Positions 45,995 through 55,217 of a stretch of 64,000 nt of DNA are shown here, piece by piece. Position 1 is the first letter of the stretch; each line of letters opens with the position of its first letter. The DNA comes from Roseomonas aerilata DSM 19363 (GTDB taxonomy: Bacteria; Pseudomonadota; Alphaproteobacteria; Acetobacterales; Acetobacteraceae): the NCBI RefSeq assembly GCF_000711725.1, contig NZ_JONP01000025.1, positions 1 through 64,000 on the forward strand, in the 5' to 3' direction. A model generated the notes under the pieces. It saw nothing but the letters and a program-made list of their open reading frames with translations, was not told the DNA's origin and ran no database searches. Both the position numbers and the translations under genes were made by a program.

Positions 45995-46005
45995 TAATTA
46001 GCCGC
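45984..46005. promoter_or_regulatory. Palindrome over the nicX-like promoter, possible TetR operator
   Basis: GCGGCTA (45984-45990), eight bases GAATTAAT, then TAGCCGC (45999-46005): a perfect 22-bp inverted repeat covering the -10. A related sequence GCGGCTCAATTAATT lies at 49293-49307 near tetR. Confidence 0.5.
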
Positions 46006-46038
46006 TCAATTCACGCCGCTGGATGAAAGGACCGCCCG

Positions 46039-47091
46039 ATGCCCATCAGTGACGCGGACATGGTCGAGGCCTGGAAAAAGGTCCTGACGTTATCGGAGCT
46101 GAAGCCCGGCGAGGTGGTAACGGTGCTGACGGGCCCGGTGACGCACCCGCAGACCCTATCCACGGCGCTGATCGCGGCAAAAGGGATGGGCGCCATCGTG
46201 AACCGCCTGGACTTGCCGGCGATGAATGGGCACGCCTCGCTGTCGCGCGACGCCCTGGCCTTCGTGGGCGATACGCCGTTGACGGGGAACCCCGCCGGCA
46301 TGGCCGCGCTCAAGGCCAGCGACCTTGTGCTCGACCTCATGCTGCTGCTCTTCTCGCCCGAGCAGGGCGAGATCCTGGAGAGCGGCACGCGCATGCTGCT
46401 GGCGGTGGAGCCGCCTGAGGTGCTGGCGCGGCTGGTGCCGACCATGGAGGACAAGCGGCGGGTGAAGGCCGCGGCCGAGAAGCTGCGCGCCGCGCGCGAG
46501 ATGCACGTCACCTCCCCTGCCGGCACGGACCTCCGCTGCGCGCTGGGCGACTACCCGCTGCTGGAGGAGTACGGCTTCGTGGATGCCCCGGGCCGCTGGG
46601 ACCATTGGCCGAGCGGCTTCCTGGCGACCTGGCCCAACGAGGGCCGGTCCGAGGGCACCATCGTGATCGACCGTGGTGACATCCTGCTGCCGCAGAAGTC
46701 CTACGTGCAGGACCGCATCGTGCTCACCGTCCGGAACGGTTACGTGACGAAGGTCGAGGGCGGGCTCGATGCGGATCTGCTGCAGGACTACATGCAGTCC
46801 TTCAACGATCCCGAGGCCTATGCCATCTCCCATATCGGCTGGGGGCTGCAGGACCGGGCGCGCTGGTCCGTGCTGTCGCTCTACGACCGCGAGCAGACGA
46901 TCGGGATGGACGCGCGGGCCTTCGCGGGCAACTTCCTCTTCTCGCTCGGCCCGAATACCGAGGCAGGCGGCACGCGCAACACGCCCTGCCACATCGATAT
47001 TCCGCTGCGGCACTGCACGGTCCGCCTCGACGGACAGGAAGTGACGCGCGACGGCAAGGTCCTCGACCAGGTCGCGCTCGCCGCCGAATAG
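46039..47091 (+). CDS. nicX: 2,5-dihydroxypyridine 5,6-dioxygenase (NicX-like)
   Basis: 350 residues, the same length as Pseudomonas NicX. Cleaves 2,5-dihydroxypyridine to N-formylmaleamate in nicotinate or picolinate breakdown. Iron ligands fall at H265 (ISHIGWGLQ), H318 and D320 (TPCHIDIPLR), the positions I recall for NicX. Other conserved blocks are GRWDHWPSGF, TWPNEG-SEGT and MDARAFAGNFLFS-GPNTE. The FAD monooxygenase follows 36 bp later. Controlled by a sigma70-type promoter with a palindromic operator. Confidence 0.92.
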   Translation: MPISDADMVEAWKKVLTLSELKPGEVVTVLTGPVTHPQTLSTALIAAKGMGAIVNRLDLPAMNGHASLSRDALAFVGDTPLTGNPAGMAALKASDLVLDLMLLLFSPEQGEILESGTRMLLAVEPPEVLARLVPTMEDKRRVKAAAEKLRAAREMHVTSPAGTDLRCALGDYPLLEEYGFVDAPGRWDHWPSGFLATWPNEGRSEGTIVIDRGDILLPQKSYVQDRIVLTVRNGYVTKVEGGLDADLLQDYMQSFNDPEAYAISHIGWGLQDRARWSVLSLYDREQTIGMDARAFAGNFLFSLGPNTEAGGTRNTPCHIDIPLRHCTVRLDGQEVTRDGKVLDQVALAAE

Positions 47092-47127
47092 GCGCGCGGG
47101 ATCCTGCCTGACCAAACGGAGCATTCC

Positions 47128-48336
47128 ATGCAGCGTAAGCTTCGCGTCGGCATCGTCGGGGGCGGGATCGGCGGCCTCGCCCTGGCCGCCGCGCTTCGGC
47201 AGAACGGGTTGGAGCCGCGGCTCTTCGAGCGCTCCGCGGCTTTCGGCGAGGTCGGCGCCGGCATCCAGATGACGCCGAACGCGGTGAAGGTGATGCGGGC
47301 TCTGGGCCTGTTCGAGGAGTTGCGGGCCGTCAGCTTCCTGCCGCAGAACATCATCGGGCGGAACTGGCGGAGCGGCCGCGTGATGTGGCGCACGCCGCTC
47401 GCCGAGGACTGCCCCCGCCTCTATGGCGCGCCCTTCTTCCACGTGCACCGCGCCGACCTGCACCGCATCCTGGCCGAGCAACTGCTGCCGGGTGAGGCGC
47501 GTCTCGCCTCACCCTGCGTTGGCATCCGACAGGCCGGGAACACCGCCGCCGCCGTGTTCGCCGATGGCACGGAGTTCGAGGCCGATGTCATCGTCGGCGC
47601 GGACGGCATTCATTCCATTGTGCGCCGCGAGCTCTTCGGCGACGAACCCGCGCTCTACACCGGCAACATGTGCTGGCGCGCGGTGGTGCCCTTCGATCGG
47701 CAGCCGCTCGACTTCGTCAGCCCGGATTCCTCCTTCTGGCTCGGTCCGAACGGGCATGTCGTGACGTATTACGTCTCCAGCGGCCGGGCAGTGAACATCG
47801 TCGCCGTGCTTGAATCGAAGGACTGGGTGGCAGAGTCCTGGACCACGCCCAGCACGCGGGAGGAACTGATGGCCGGCTATGCCGGCTGGCACCCGAATCT
47901 GCAGAAGCTCTTCTCCAACGTCACCGACACCTTCAAGTGGGGCCTCTTCGACCGCGACCCGATGCCGGGATGGACCAAGGGCCGGGCCACGCTGCTTGGC
48001 GACGCGGCGCATCCCATGCTGCCCTTCCTCTCGCAAGGCGCGGCCATGGCGATCGAGGACGGTTACGTGCTCGCCAGCAGCCTGGCCGCTGCGGAGAACC
48101 CAGTGGAAGGCCTGGCCCGCTACGAGGCACTGCGCCGCCCGCGCACTGCGCGCGTGCAACTGGAGGCGCGGGAACGCGGGAAGACCTACCACCTCAGCTC
48201 CCGCTTCGCGCAGATCAAGCGAGACGTAAAATACTTCGTCCGCAGCGTCATCAACCCGCAGACCACCGGTCTGGGCGCCAACTGGGTTTATGATTACGAT
48301 GCAACGACCGTGCAGCCGCAGCTTCAACCGGCCTAG
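47128..48336 (+). CDS. FAD-dependent aromatic monooxygenase (copy 1)
   Basis: 402 residues, class A flavoprotein hydroxylase. GxGxxG motif GIVGGGIGGLALAAAL, DG motif VIVGADGIHSIVRRELFG, and GD motif TLLGDAAHPMLPFLSQGAAMAIED. Related to salicylate 1-monooxygenase and 6-hydroxynicotinate 3-monooxygenase (NicC). Directly behind nicX, so decarboxylating hydroxylation of a hydroxypyridine-carboxylate to 2,5-dihydroxypyridine is the most attractive role. Paralogue of the gene at 53975. Ends convergent with tetR (4-bp overlap). Confidence 0.88.
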   Translation: MQRKLRVGIVGGGIGGLALAAALRQNGLEPRLFERSAAFGEVGAGIQMTPNAVKVMRALGLFEELRAVSFLPQNIIGRNWRSGRVMWRTPLAEDCPRLYGAPFFHVHRADLHRILAEQLLPGEARLASPCVGIRQAGNTAAAVFADGTEFEADVIVGADGIHSIVRRELFGDEPALYTGNMCWRAVVPFDRQPLDFVSPDSSFWLGPNGHVVTYYVSSGRAVNIVAVLESKDWVAESWTTPSTREELMAGYAGWHPNLQKLFSNVTDTFKWGLFDRDPMPGWTKGRATLLGDAAHPMLPFLSQGAAMAIEDGYVLASSLAAAENPVEGLARYEALRRPRTARVQLEARERGKTYHLSSRFAQIKRDVKYFVRSVINPQTTGLGANWVYDYDATTVQPQLQPA

Positions 48337-49109
48337 GCGCGCCGCTTCGCCCGCGGCCGCGCCGAGGCGCTCCCCACCGGCGCGGCCACGGCCTCGAAGC
48401 CGCCGGCCATGAAGGCGACGGTCTCCGCCATCAGGTCCGCCGTGTTGGCCGCGGTCTTCGACAGCTCGTCCAATCGATTCGTATCAGAAACGGCGTAGAG
48501 ATAGGCACCGACCATCAGCACGAATCGGATATAGGCAGCCGCCTCCGTCAGGTGCGGAACGCAGCGCCGGAACTCCTGCACATAGGCGTGGGTCGAACTG
48601 TCATAGCTTTCGCGCCGCATCCGCAGCGCGGCACGTCCCGTCTCCAGGTTGAGCCGCGCCTGCAAGCGGATGAAGGCGCGCCCGCCCGGCGACCCACGAA
48701 GCGAGAGGATGCTCGCAATGAAGGCCTCGATCAGTTCAGGCAGGGTCAGCGGCGTCGGCTGCAACTTGAGGGCGGCGAGCCGCGCCAGCCGGTCCTGCCC
48801 GATCATTTCCGCCCGGCGTCGATAGGTTTCCTCGAAGAGACCCTGCTTGGACTGGAAGTAGTAGTTCACCAGGGCCTGCGTCACGCCCGCCTCACCCGCG
48901 ATGTCGCGCAGGGAGGCGCCATCGAATCCCAGGTTGCCGAATTTGCGCTCGGCCGCATCGAGGATGCGTTCCCGCAGGTCGCTTGGACCCTCCGGCCGTC
49001 CTGGGCCGGTCCGGCGCCGCACAACCTTCTTCGCGCCCCCTCGAAGAGCAAGGGCCGGTGTCGCTGCGGGTGGTGCTGACCCGCTGCCACGGCCAGTTCC
49101 GGCACGCAT
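48333..49109 (-). CDS. TetR-family transcriptional regulator
   Basis: 258 residues: a basic ~45-residue tail before the HTH (RERILDAAERKFGNLGFDGASLRDIAGEAGVTQALVNYYFQSK at ~46-90), then a variable ligand domain resembling regulators of aromatic catabolism (TetR_C_11 type). ATG 49109 is chosen because it overlaps the stop of a leader ORF (TGATG) and has GGAG 9 bases upstream; ATG 49145 lacks a ribosome site. Divergent from the liv operon; probable local repressor of cluster 2. Confidence 0.88.
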   Translation of the reverse strand: MRAGTGRGSGSAPPAATPALALRGGAKKVVRRRTGPGRPEGPSDLRERILDAAERKFGNLGFDGASLRDIAGEAGVTQALVNYYFQSKQGLFEETYRRRAEMIGQDRLARLAALKLQPTPLTLPELIEAFIASILSLRGSPGGRAFIRLQARLNLETGRAALRMRRESYDSSTHAYVQEFRRCVPHLTEAAAYIRFVLMVGAYLYAVSDTNRLDELSKTAANTADLMAETVAFMAGGFEAVAAPVGSASARPRAKRRA

Positions 49110-49237
49110 CACGCTGCACTCCACTGGCCACGAGGCACGGCCCATGCCGTCGCCGCGGGATGGCAGAGCTTCGCGAACGTCGACTCACGAACAGCCCGGC
49201 ACGGGTCGCGCAACGGACGCGCCAGCGCGTCGGACAT
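49109..49237 (-). CDS. 42-codon leader ORF coupled to tetR
   Basis: Reverse-strand ORF starting MSDALARPLRDPCRAVRE and ending WSAA. It has the best ribosome site of the region, AGGAGG (complement of 49245-49250) 7 bases before ATG 49237, and its TGA overlaps the tetR ATG. No family is recognised. It may be a small protein or serve to couple tetR translation. Confidence 0.5.
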   Translation of the reverse strand: MSDALARPLRDPCRAVRESTFAKLCHPAATAWAVPRGQWSAA

Positions 49238-49292
49238 GGGGCTTCCTCCTCTTGAGCAGGGCATGGAACCACTACTGCCGGCAGGACGGAAG

Positions 49293-49319
49293 AGCGGCTC
49301 AATTAATTGGTTGACCAAA
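49293..49319. promoter_or_regulatory. Palindrome-rich operator candidate in the tetR-livK gap
   Basis: Contains GCGGCT followed by the perfect palindrome CAATTAATTG (49299-49308), then TTGG-TTGA-CCAA (49308-49319). The left part resembles the palindrome over the nicX-like promoter with a one-base gap. It lies about 20-45 bases before the sigma54-like element of livK. Confidence 0.4.
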
Positions 49320-49337
49320 TATCTGTGGCGCTCTGGC

Positions 49338-49353
49338 TGGCATTCTGCTTGCT
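49338..49353 (+). promoter_or_regulatory. Candidate sigma54 promoter of the liv operon
   Basis: TGGCATTCTGCTTGCT keeps GG and GC ten bases apart and matches 10 of 12 fixed positions of TGGCACG-N4-TTGCW. The predicted start is ~60 bases before ATG 49423. Shares GCTGGCAT-N4-CTTGCT with the element at 61268. Confidence 0.5.
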
Positions 49354-49422
49354 TTGCTCGGAAGCAGTTCCATCCAGCGGCGCTTGCCGTCGCCAAGGCC
49401 CGAGTGGGCAAGGAGAATGGGA

Positions 49423-50565
49423 ATGTTGGACCTTCGTCGGTTCCTCGCTGGTCTTGTGATGCTCGGCGCCTCGGCCAGTGCCGCGATCGCCCAGCCCCAG
49501 TCCGTCCGCATCGGTGTCATCGAACCCCAGACCGGCCCCGTCGCCTTCGACGGGACGAGCGTGCTGCGCGGCGCGCGCCTCGCAGCCGAGGAGATCAACC
49601 GCGCCGGCGGTGTGCTCGGTCGTCCGTTAGAGCTCGTGATCGCCGATGGCGCCTGCCGCCCGGCCGATTCCGTCGCTGCCGCGGAACGCCTCATCACTTC
49701 CGAGAAGGTCGCCGCCCTGATGGGCGCCTTCTGCAGTGGCGCAACCCAGGCGGTGATGCCGATTGCCGAGCGTAACCGCATCCCGCTAGTGACCGGCGTC
49801 TCCTCCCTTCCCACGCTGACAGAGGCCGGCAACCGCTGGTTCTTCCGCAACGCCGAAACCGACGCGGTGCTCGCCGCTGCCTTCGCGCGCGGGCTGGTGG
49901 AGCAGACGAAGGCGAAGACTGTCGCCTTCCTCGCCGTCAACGACGACTGGGGCCGCGGCACCGTCGGTGCATTCCGCGGCGTCTTCGAACGACTTGGCGT
50001 CACCATATCGATGGCCGAGTTCTTCGATCATTCCGCCAGCGACTTCTACACGCCGCTGACCCGCATCCGCAGCGCGCGGCCTGATCTCGTGGTTGTCGTG
50101 GCCGAGACCCAGGCCGCCGCGACCCTGGTGAAGCAGGCACGCGAGCTGCGCCTTTCCTCCAGGATCTTCGGCGTCGGCGCCTGGTCCACGCCTACCTTCC
50201 TGAATCTCGTCGGCTCCGCGGCCAATGGGCTGCTGGCAGGCGTCGCCTATACGGCGACTGCGCCGGGCGACCTCAACGCCGCCTTCGTGCAGGCCTACCG
50301 CGCCGCCAACAACGAGGACCCCGGCAAGTACTCGGCCTCCGGCTACACCACGATGCACCTCATCGCCCAGGCCATCGCCCGCGCCGGCTCCACGGACGCG
50401 GTCGCGATCCAGACCGCGTTGGAAGCTACCGACTATACCGGCCCAACCGGCAACCTGCGCTTCGACGGCAAGCACCAGGTCTACGGCCTGCAGCTCTATG
50501 TCGTAGAGATCGAGAATGGCCGGCCGGAAGTCCGCGGCACGGCGCGCATCGAGCGCGCCGACTGA
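49423..50565 (+). CDS. Branched-chain-amino-acid-type ABC substrate-binding protein
   Basis: 380 residues, LivK/AmiC-type periplasmic receptor. Signal peptide RRFLAGLVMLGASASAAIAQ; then VRIGVIEPQTGPVAFDGTSVLRGARLAAEEINRAGGVLG-type start, ACRPADSVAAAERLI, GAFCSGATQAVMPIAER. ATG 49423 is favoured over ATG 49417 because AAGGAG is 7 bases upstream. In a catabolic cluster the ligand is more likely an aromatic or heterocyclic acid than an amino acid. Confidence 0.92.
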   Translation: MLDLRRFLAGLVMLGASASAAIAQPQSVRIGVIEPQTGPVAFDGTSVLRGARLAAEEINRAGGVLGRPLELVIADGACRPADSVAAAERLITSEKVAALMGAFCSGATQAVMPIAERNRIPLVTGVSSLPTLTEAGNRWFFRNAETDAVLAAAFARGLVEQTKAKTVAFLAVNDDWGRGTVGAFRGVFERLGVTISMAEFFDHSASDFYTPLTRIRSARPDLVVVVAETQAAATLVKQARELRLSSRIFGVGAWSTPTFLNLVGSAANGLLAGVAYTATAPGDLNAAFVQAYRAANNEDPGKYSASGYTTMHLIAQAIARAGSTDAVAIQTALEATDYTGPTGNLRFDGKHQVYGLQLYVVEIENGRPEVRGTARIERAD

Positions 50566-50583
50566 AGCGCGGAGGAGAGATCG

Positions 50584-51465
50584 GTGCTCCTGGGCGATAT
50601 ACTGCAATTCGCGCTGAACGGCGTGGTGACGGGCTGCTTCTACGCGCTGATGGCGCTCGGCCTCTCCCTTGTCTTCGGGCTGATGAACATCGTCAATTTC
50701 GCCCATGGCGCGCTCTTCGTGCTTGGGGGCATGCTCGCCAGCGAGGCGACGAACCGGCTCGGCCTGCCCTTCTGGGCGGCCGTGCCTGCCGTGCTCCTGG
50801 TGATGTGGGCCGTGGGCGTGGCGATCGAGGGCGGCCTGCTCGCCCGCATGCGGGACGCGCATATTCTGCCGGTCACGCTGGTAACGATCGGCCTTTCGAC
50901 CTTTCTCGTGAACACCATGCTCATGCTCTTCGGCACTGAGCCGAAAAACGTGGAGACCGGCTTCTCCGGCCCGCCGTTCTTCCTCGGCGACGTCATCATC
51001 TCCCAGTCCCGCGTGCTGGCGATCGGCGTCTCGGCGGTCGCGATCCTCGCCACCTGGGTGCTGATCGCCCATACCCGCGCGGGGCGGGCCATGCGTGCGG
51101 TCTTCCAGCAGCCTGAGGCCGCGGCTCTCGCGGGCATCCCCATCGCGCGCGTCCACCGCTTTACCTTCGCCCTCGGCACGACGCTCGCGGGGCTGGCCGG
51201 CATCCTCCTCGGCGCCGTTTTCGTTGTGCATCCCAACACGGCGGAGCCCGCGGCGGTGAAGGCTTTCGTCGTCATCATTCTCGGCGGCATCGGAAGTCTG
51301 CCCGGGGCTGTGCTGGGCGGCCTCCTGCTCGGCCTTGCCGAGAGCCTCTGGGGCGGCTTCGTCTCCACCGGCTACATGGACGCGGTCGGCTTCGTCCTCG
51401 TCATCGCCATCCTTCTTTTCCGTCCCAGCGGGTTGCTCGGCGCTCCCGCCGCGCGCGAGGGCTGA
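50584..51465 (+). CDS. livH: ABC transporter permease, LivH type
   Basis: 293 residues, about eight hydrophobic segments. MALGLSLVFGLMNIVNFAHGALFVLG is the LivH N-terminal signature, and the EAA-like loop is AAALAGIPIARVHRFTFALG. GTG start at 50584 follows GGAGGAGAG. Forms the inner-membrane channel with the next gene. Confidence 0.93.
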   Translation: MLLGDILQFALNGVVTGCFYALMALGLSLVFGLMNIVNFAHGALFVLGGMLASEATNRLGLPFWAAVPAVLLVMWAVGVAIEGGLLARMRDAHILPVTLVTIGLSTFLVNTMLMLFGTEPKNVETGFSGPPFFLGDVIISQSRVLAIGVSAVAILATWVLIAHTRAGRAMRAVFQQPEAAALAGIPIARVHRFTFALGTTLAGLAGILLGAVFVVHPNTAEPAAVKAFVVIILGGIGSLPGAVLGGLLLGLAESLWGGFVSTGYMDAVGFVLVIAILLFRPSGLLGAPAAREG

Positions 51466-51470
51466 GCCCC

Positions 51471-52460
51471 ATGACCGAGAACCGCACCGTCGTGCTTCTG
51501 CTCCTGCTCGCCGCGATCCTGCCGGCCTTTGCGGGTGGCCAATACGTCATGCATCTGCTGATCATGACCTTCTTCTACGCGATGCTCTCTACCAGCCTGA
51601 ACCTGATCGTCGGCTATGTCGGGGAGCTGTCGCTGGGCCACGCAGCCTTCTTCGGCCTCGGCGCCTATGCCTCCGCCGTGCTCTCACTGGAAGCCGGCCT
51701 GCCCTTCTTCGCGTGCCTCCCGGTGGCGGGGGTAGTCGCGGGTCTCGCCGCGCTGCTCATCGGCTCGATCACCCTGCGGCTTGAGGGGCACTTCTTTGTC
51801 CTCATCTCACTGGCCTTCGCGGAGGTGCTGCGCTACGTCGTCATCAATTCCATCGATCTGCTGCGCGGCCCCCTTGGCTATCCCAACGTCCCCGCGCCGC
51901 GCCTTTCCCTGGGCGGCACGGTGCTGGCCGATTTCTCCTCCAAGATCCATTTCTACTATCTCGGCCTCGCCCTTCTCGCCCTGACGCTCCTCGCCGCCTG
52001 GCGCTTCGCGCGATCCAGCTACGGCCTCGGCGCCATCGCGGTGAGGGAGAACCGGCGCCTCGCCCGCGCCGTTGGCATCGACCCCTTCCGCCACGCTCTC
52101 GTGGCCTTCGTGGTGGGCGGCGCGCTGGCAGGACTGGCGGGTTCCTTCTACGCCCACTATCTCACCTTCGTCGGGCCGGAGGTGCTGGGCTTCGGCTTCA
52201 CCCTTTCCGCGCTGATGATGGTGGTGATCGGCGGCCGCGGCACGCTGCTCGGGCCGTTGCTCGGCGCGGCGGTCGTCGGCATCACGCTCGAACTCCTGCG
52301 CTCGGTGAACGAGGCGCGGCTGAGCATCTTCGGCATCCTCCTTGTCCTTGCCGTGATCTTTCTGCCGGACGGCCTGGTCAGCTTGGCCGCGCGCTGGCGT
52401 CGCCCGACGCTGGAGGCCGATCAGGCCACCGCGGCCCTCGACTCCCCCTTGCGGCCCTGA
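51471..52460 (+). CDS. livM: ABC transporter permease, LivM type
   Basis: 329 residues with about nine membrane segments. STSLNLIVGYVGELSLGHAAFFGLGAYA is the LivM signature; the coupling loop contains AVRENRRLARAVGIDPFRHAL. Starts 5 bp after livH. Confidence 0.93.
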   Translation: MTENRTVVLLLLLAAILPAFAGGQYVMHLLIMTFFYAMLSTSLNLIVGYVGELSLGHAAFFGLGAYASAVLSLEAGLPFFACLPVAGVVAGLAALLIGSITLRLEGHFFVLISLAFAEVLRYVVINSIDLLRGPLGYPNVPAPRLSLGGTVLADFSSKIHFYYLGLALLALTLLAAWRFARSSYGLGAIAVRENRRLARAVGIDPFRHALVAFVVGGALAGLAGSFYAHYLTFVGPEVLGFGFTLSALMMVVIGGRGTLLGPLLGAAVVGITLELLRSVNEARLSIFGILLVLAVIFLPDGLVSLAARWRRPTLEADQATAALDSPLRP

Positions 52461-52469
52461 AGGATGGCG

Positions 52470-53242
52470 ATGCTCGAAATTAGCGGGATCTCGAAGCGCT
52501 ACGGCGGCCTGCAGGCCGTGAAGGACGTCAACCTGACCGTCGCGAAAGGCGAGATCGTCAGCCTCATCGGTCCGAATGGTGCGGGGAAGACAACGCTGTT
52601 CAACCTCGTCACCGGCTTCGCACGGCCGGATACCGGCCATGTCAGGCTGGAGGGCGACGAGGTGACGGGCCTCCCGCCCGAGGCCATCGCGCGGCACGGC
52701 ATGGTTCGCAGCTTCCAGATCACCAATGTCTTTGCCAATCTGCCCGTGATCGAGAACCTGCGCCTCGCAAGCTACCTCCACCTGCGCGCCGATCTGACCA
52801 GCGACGTGCTCGGCCTCAGCCCGGCGCGCGAAAAGGCCGCGCGCACGATGGAGGAGGCGCGCCGTATCCTCGCACTTCTCGACCTCGCGAAGTTCAGCGC
52901 GACGCCCGCCAAGCGCCTGGCCTACGGCCAGCTCCGCCTGCTGGAGATCGCCATCGCCCTCTGCGTCCGCCCGCGCCTGCTGTTGCTCGATGAGCCGGCC
53001 GCTGGCCTCAACAGCCGCGAGGGCGAGCACCTGACGGCCCTGCTGCGCCGCCTGCGCGACGAGACCGGCCTCACCATTCTTCTGGTTGAGCACGACATGG
53101 ACCTCGTCATGGCCGTTTCCGACCGCGTCGTGGTGCTGAACTTCGGCGAGAAGATCGCGGAGGGCACGCCCGCCCAGGTGAAGGAGGACCCGCGCGTCGT
53201 CGAGGCCTATCTCGGCACGCCCTTCGAGGAGGAGCCGGCCTG

Positions 53243-53243
<1 letters not shown>
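52470..53243 (+). CDS. livG: ABC transporter ATP-binding protein, LivG type
   Basis: 257 residues. Walker A GPNGAGKTT, signature region LAYGQLRLLEIAIAL, Walker B LLLLDEPAAGL, H-loop VEHDMDLVM. The usual LSGGQ is here LAYGQ, as is common in LivG. ATG 52470 has GAAGG 6 bases upstream; ATG 52464 has none. Confidence 0.94.
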
Positions 53244-53947
<704 letters not shown>

Positions 53948-53974
53948 GCCGCCCCGCATCACGAGGGTTCAGAC

Positions 53975-55168
53975 ATGCCCCGCGCGCCCAAGGTCATCGT
54001 GATCGGTGCCGGCCTCGGCGGCCTCGCCGCCGCCACCGCGCTCCGCCGCCGCGGTGCCGAGGTTTCCATCCACGAGCAGGCCGCCGCCATTGGCGAGGTG
54101 GGCGCTGGCATCCAGATCACGCCGAACGGGGTGAAGGCGCTGCGCGGCCTCGGACTGGAGGAGGATATCCTGCGCGCCGGCTTCCGGCCGCAGGCCATCA
54201 TCGGCCTCGACGGCATCACGGGGCGGGAAGCCTTCCGCACCCCCCTTTCCGACAGCACGACGATGTATGGCGCCCCCTATCTGCAGGCACATCGTGCCGA
54301 GTTGCACGCCATCCTGCTGAAGGGCACCGCGGGCGCCCCGCTTCATCTCGGCGCCCGTTGCACGGGCATCCGCACCGAAGGCGAGCAGGCGGTCGCCCGC
54401 TTTGCCGATGGCAGCGAGGCGGAAGGCGACCTCGTCGTCGGCGCGGACGGCATCCATTCCGTCGTGCGCCGCACGCTCTTCGGCGACGTGCCGGCGCGCT
54501 ACACCGGCACCATGTGCTGGCGCGGCATCGTGCCCTTCGAGGTGCCGGACTTCGACCTCGTCGCCCCCGCCACCTCCGTCTGGAACGGCCCGCACGGGCA
54601 CGTCGTCACCTATTGGATCCGCGGTGGGCGGGGCGTGAACATCGTCGCCGTCCACGAGACGGCGGCGTGGCAGGACGAGAGTTGGAGCGCCCGTTCCACC
54701 CGTGATGAGATGCTCGCCGCCTACCCTGGCTGGCACCCCCGCCTGCTGACGTTGCTCGGCATGGCCGAGGAGGTCTTCAAATGGGGCCTCTACGACCGCG
54801 ACCCGCAGGAGAGCTGGACCAAGGGGCGGGCGACCCTGCTGGGCGACGCCGCGCATCCCATGCTCCCGTTCCTTTCCCAGGGTGCGGCCATGGCGCTTGA
54901 GGACGGCTACGTCCTCGGCCGGGAGGTCGGCGAGGCCGGTGCCTCCGGTTTTCCGGCGGCGCTCGCGGCCTATGAGCGCCAGCGCATCCCCCGCACCACC
55001 CGCGTGCTGCTGCGGGCGCGGGAACAGGGGCGGAAGAACCACCTCGTCTCACCCTGGGCGCGCCGCTGGCGCGACGCCGTCTATTTTGCGAAAGGCCTCA
55101 TCAACCCGCAGAAGACCGGCCTCGGCGGGGATTGGCTCTACGAGCACGACGTCGCCGGAAGCGCCTAG
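53975..55168 (+). CDS. FAD-dependent aromatic monooxygenase (copy 2)
   Basis: 397 residues, paralogue of the gene at 47128. IVIGAGLGGLAAATALRRRG-type FAD motif, LVVGADGIHSVVRRTLFGD, TLLGDAAHPMLPFLSQGAAMALEDGY. The two share even the C-terminal INPQ-TGLG pattern. It sits 27 bp after livF, so it is probably made together with the transporter and acts on the imported compound or its first product. Confidence 0.88.
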   Translation: MPRAPKVIVIGAGLGGLAAATALRRRGAEVSIHEQAAAIGEVGAGIQITPNGVKALRGLGLEEDILRAGFRPQAIIGLDGITGREAFRTPLSDSTTMYGAPYLQAHRAELHAILLKGTAGAPLHLGARCTGIRTEGEQAVARFADGSEAEGDLVVGADGIHSVVRRTLFGDVPARYTGTMCWRGIVPFEVPDFDLVAPATSVWNGPHGHVVTYWIRGGRGVNIVAVHETAAWQDESWSARSTRDEMLAAYPGWHPRLLTLLGMAEEVFKWGLYDRDPQESWTKGRATLLGDAAHPMLPFLSQGAAMALEDGYVLGREVGEAGASGFPAALAAYERQRIPRTTRVLLRAREQGRKNHLVSPWARRWRDAVYFAKGLINPQKTGLGGDWLYEHDVAGSA

Positions 55169-55217
55169 GGGGTCAGGGCCCCTTTTCAGGACGGCCGCCT
55201 GGCGCGAGGCTGGCGCC

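Noticed and set aside
49308-49336. TTGACC as a sigma70 -35 box for livK
   Set aside because: No acceptable -10 is found 16-18 bases downstream; the sigma54-like element fits better.
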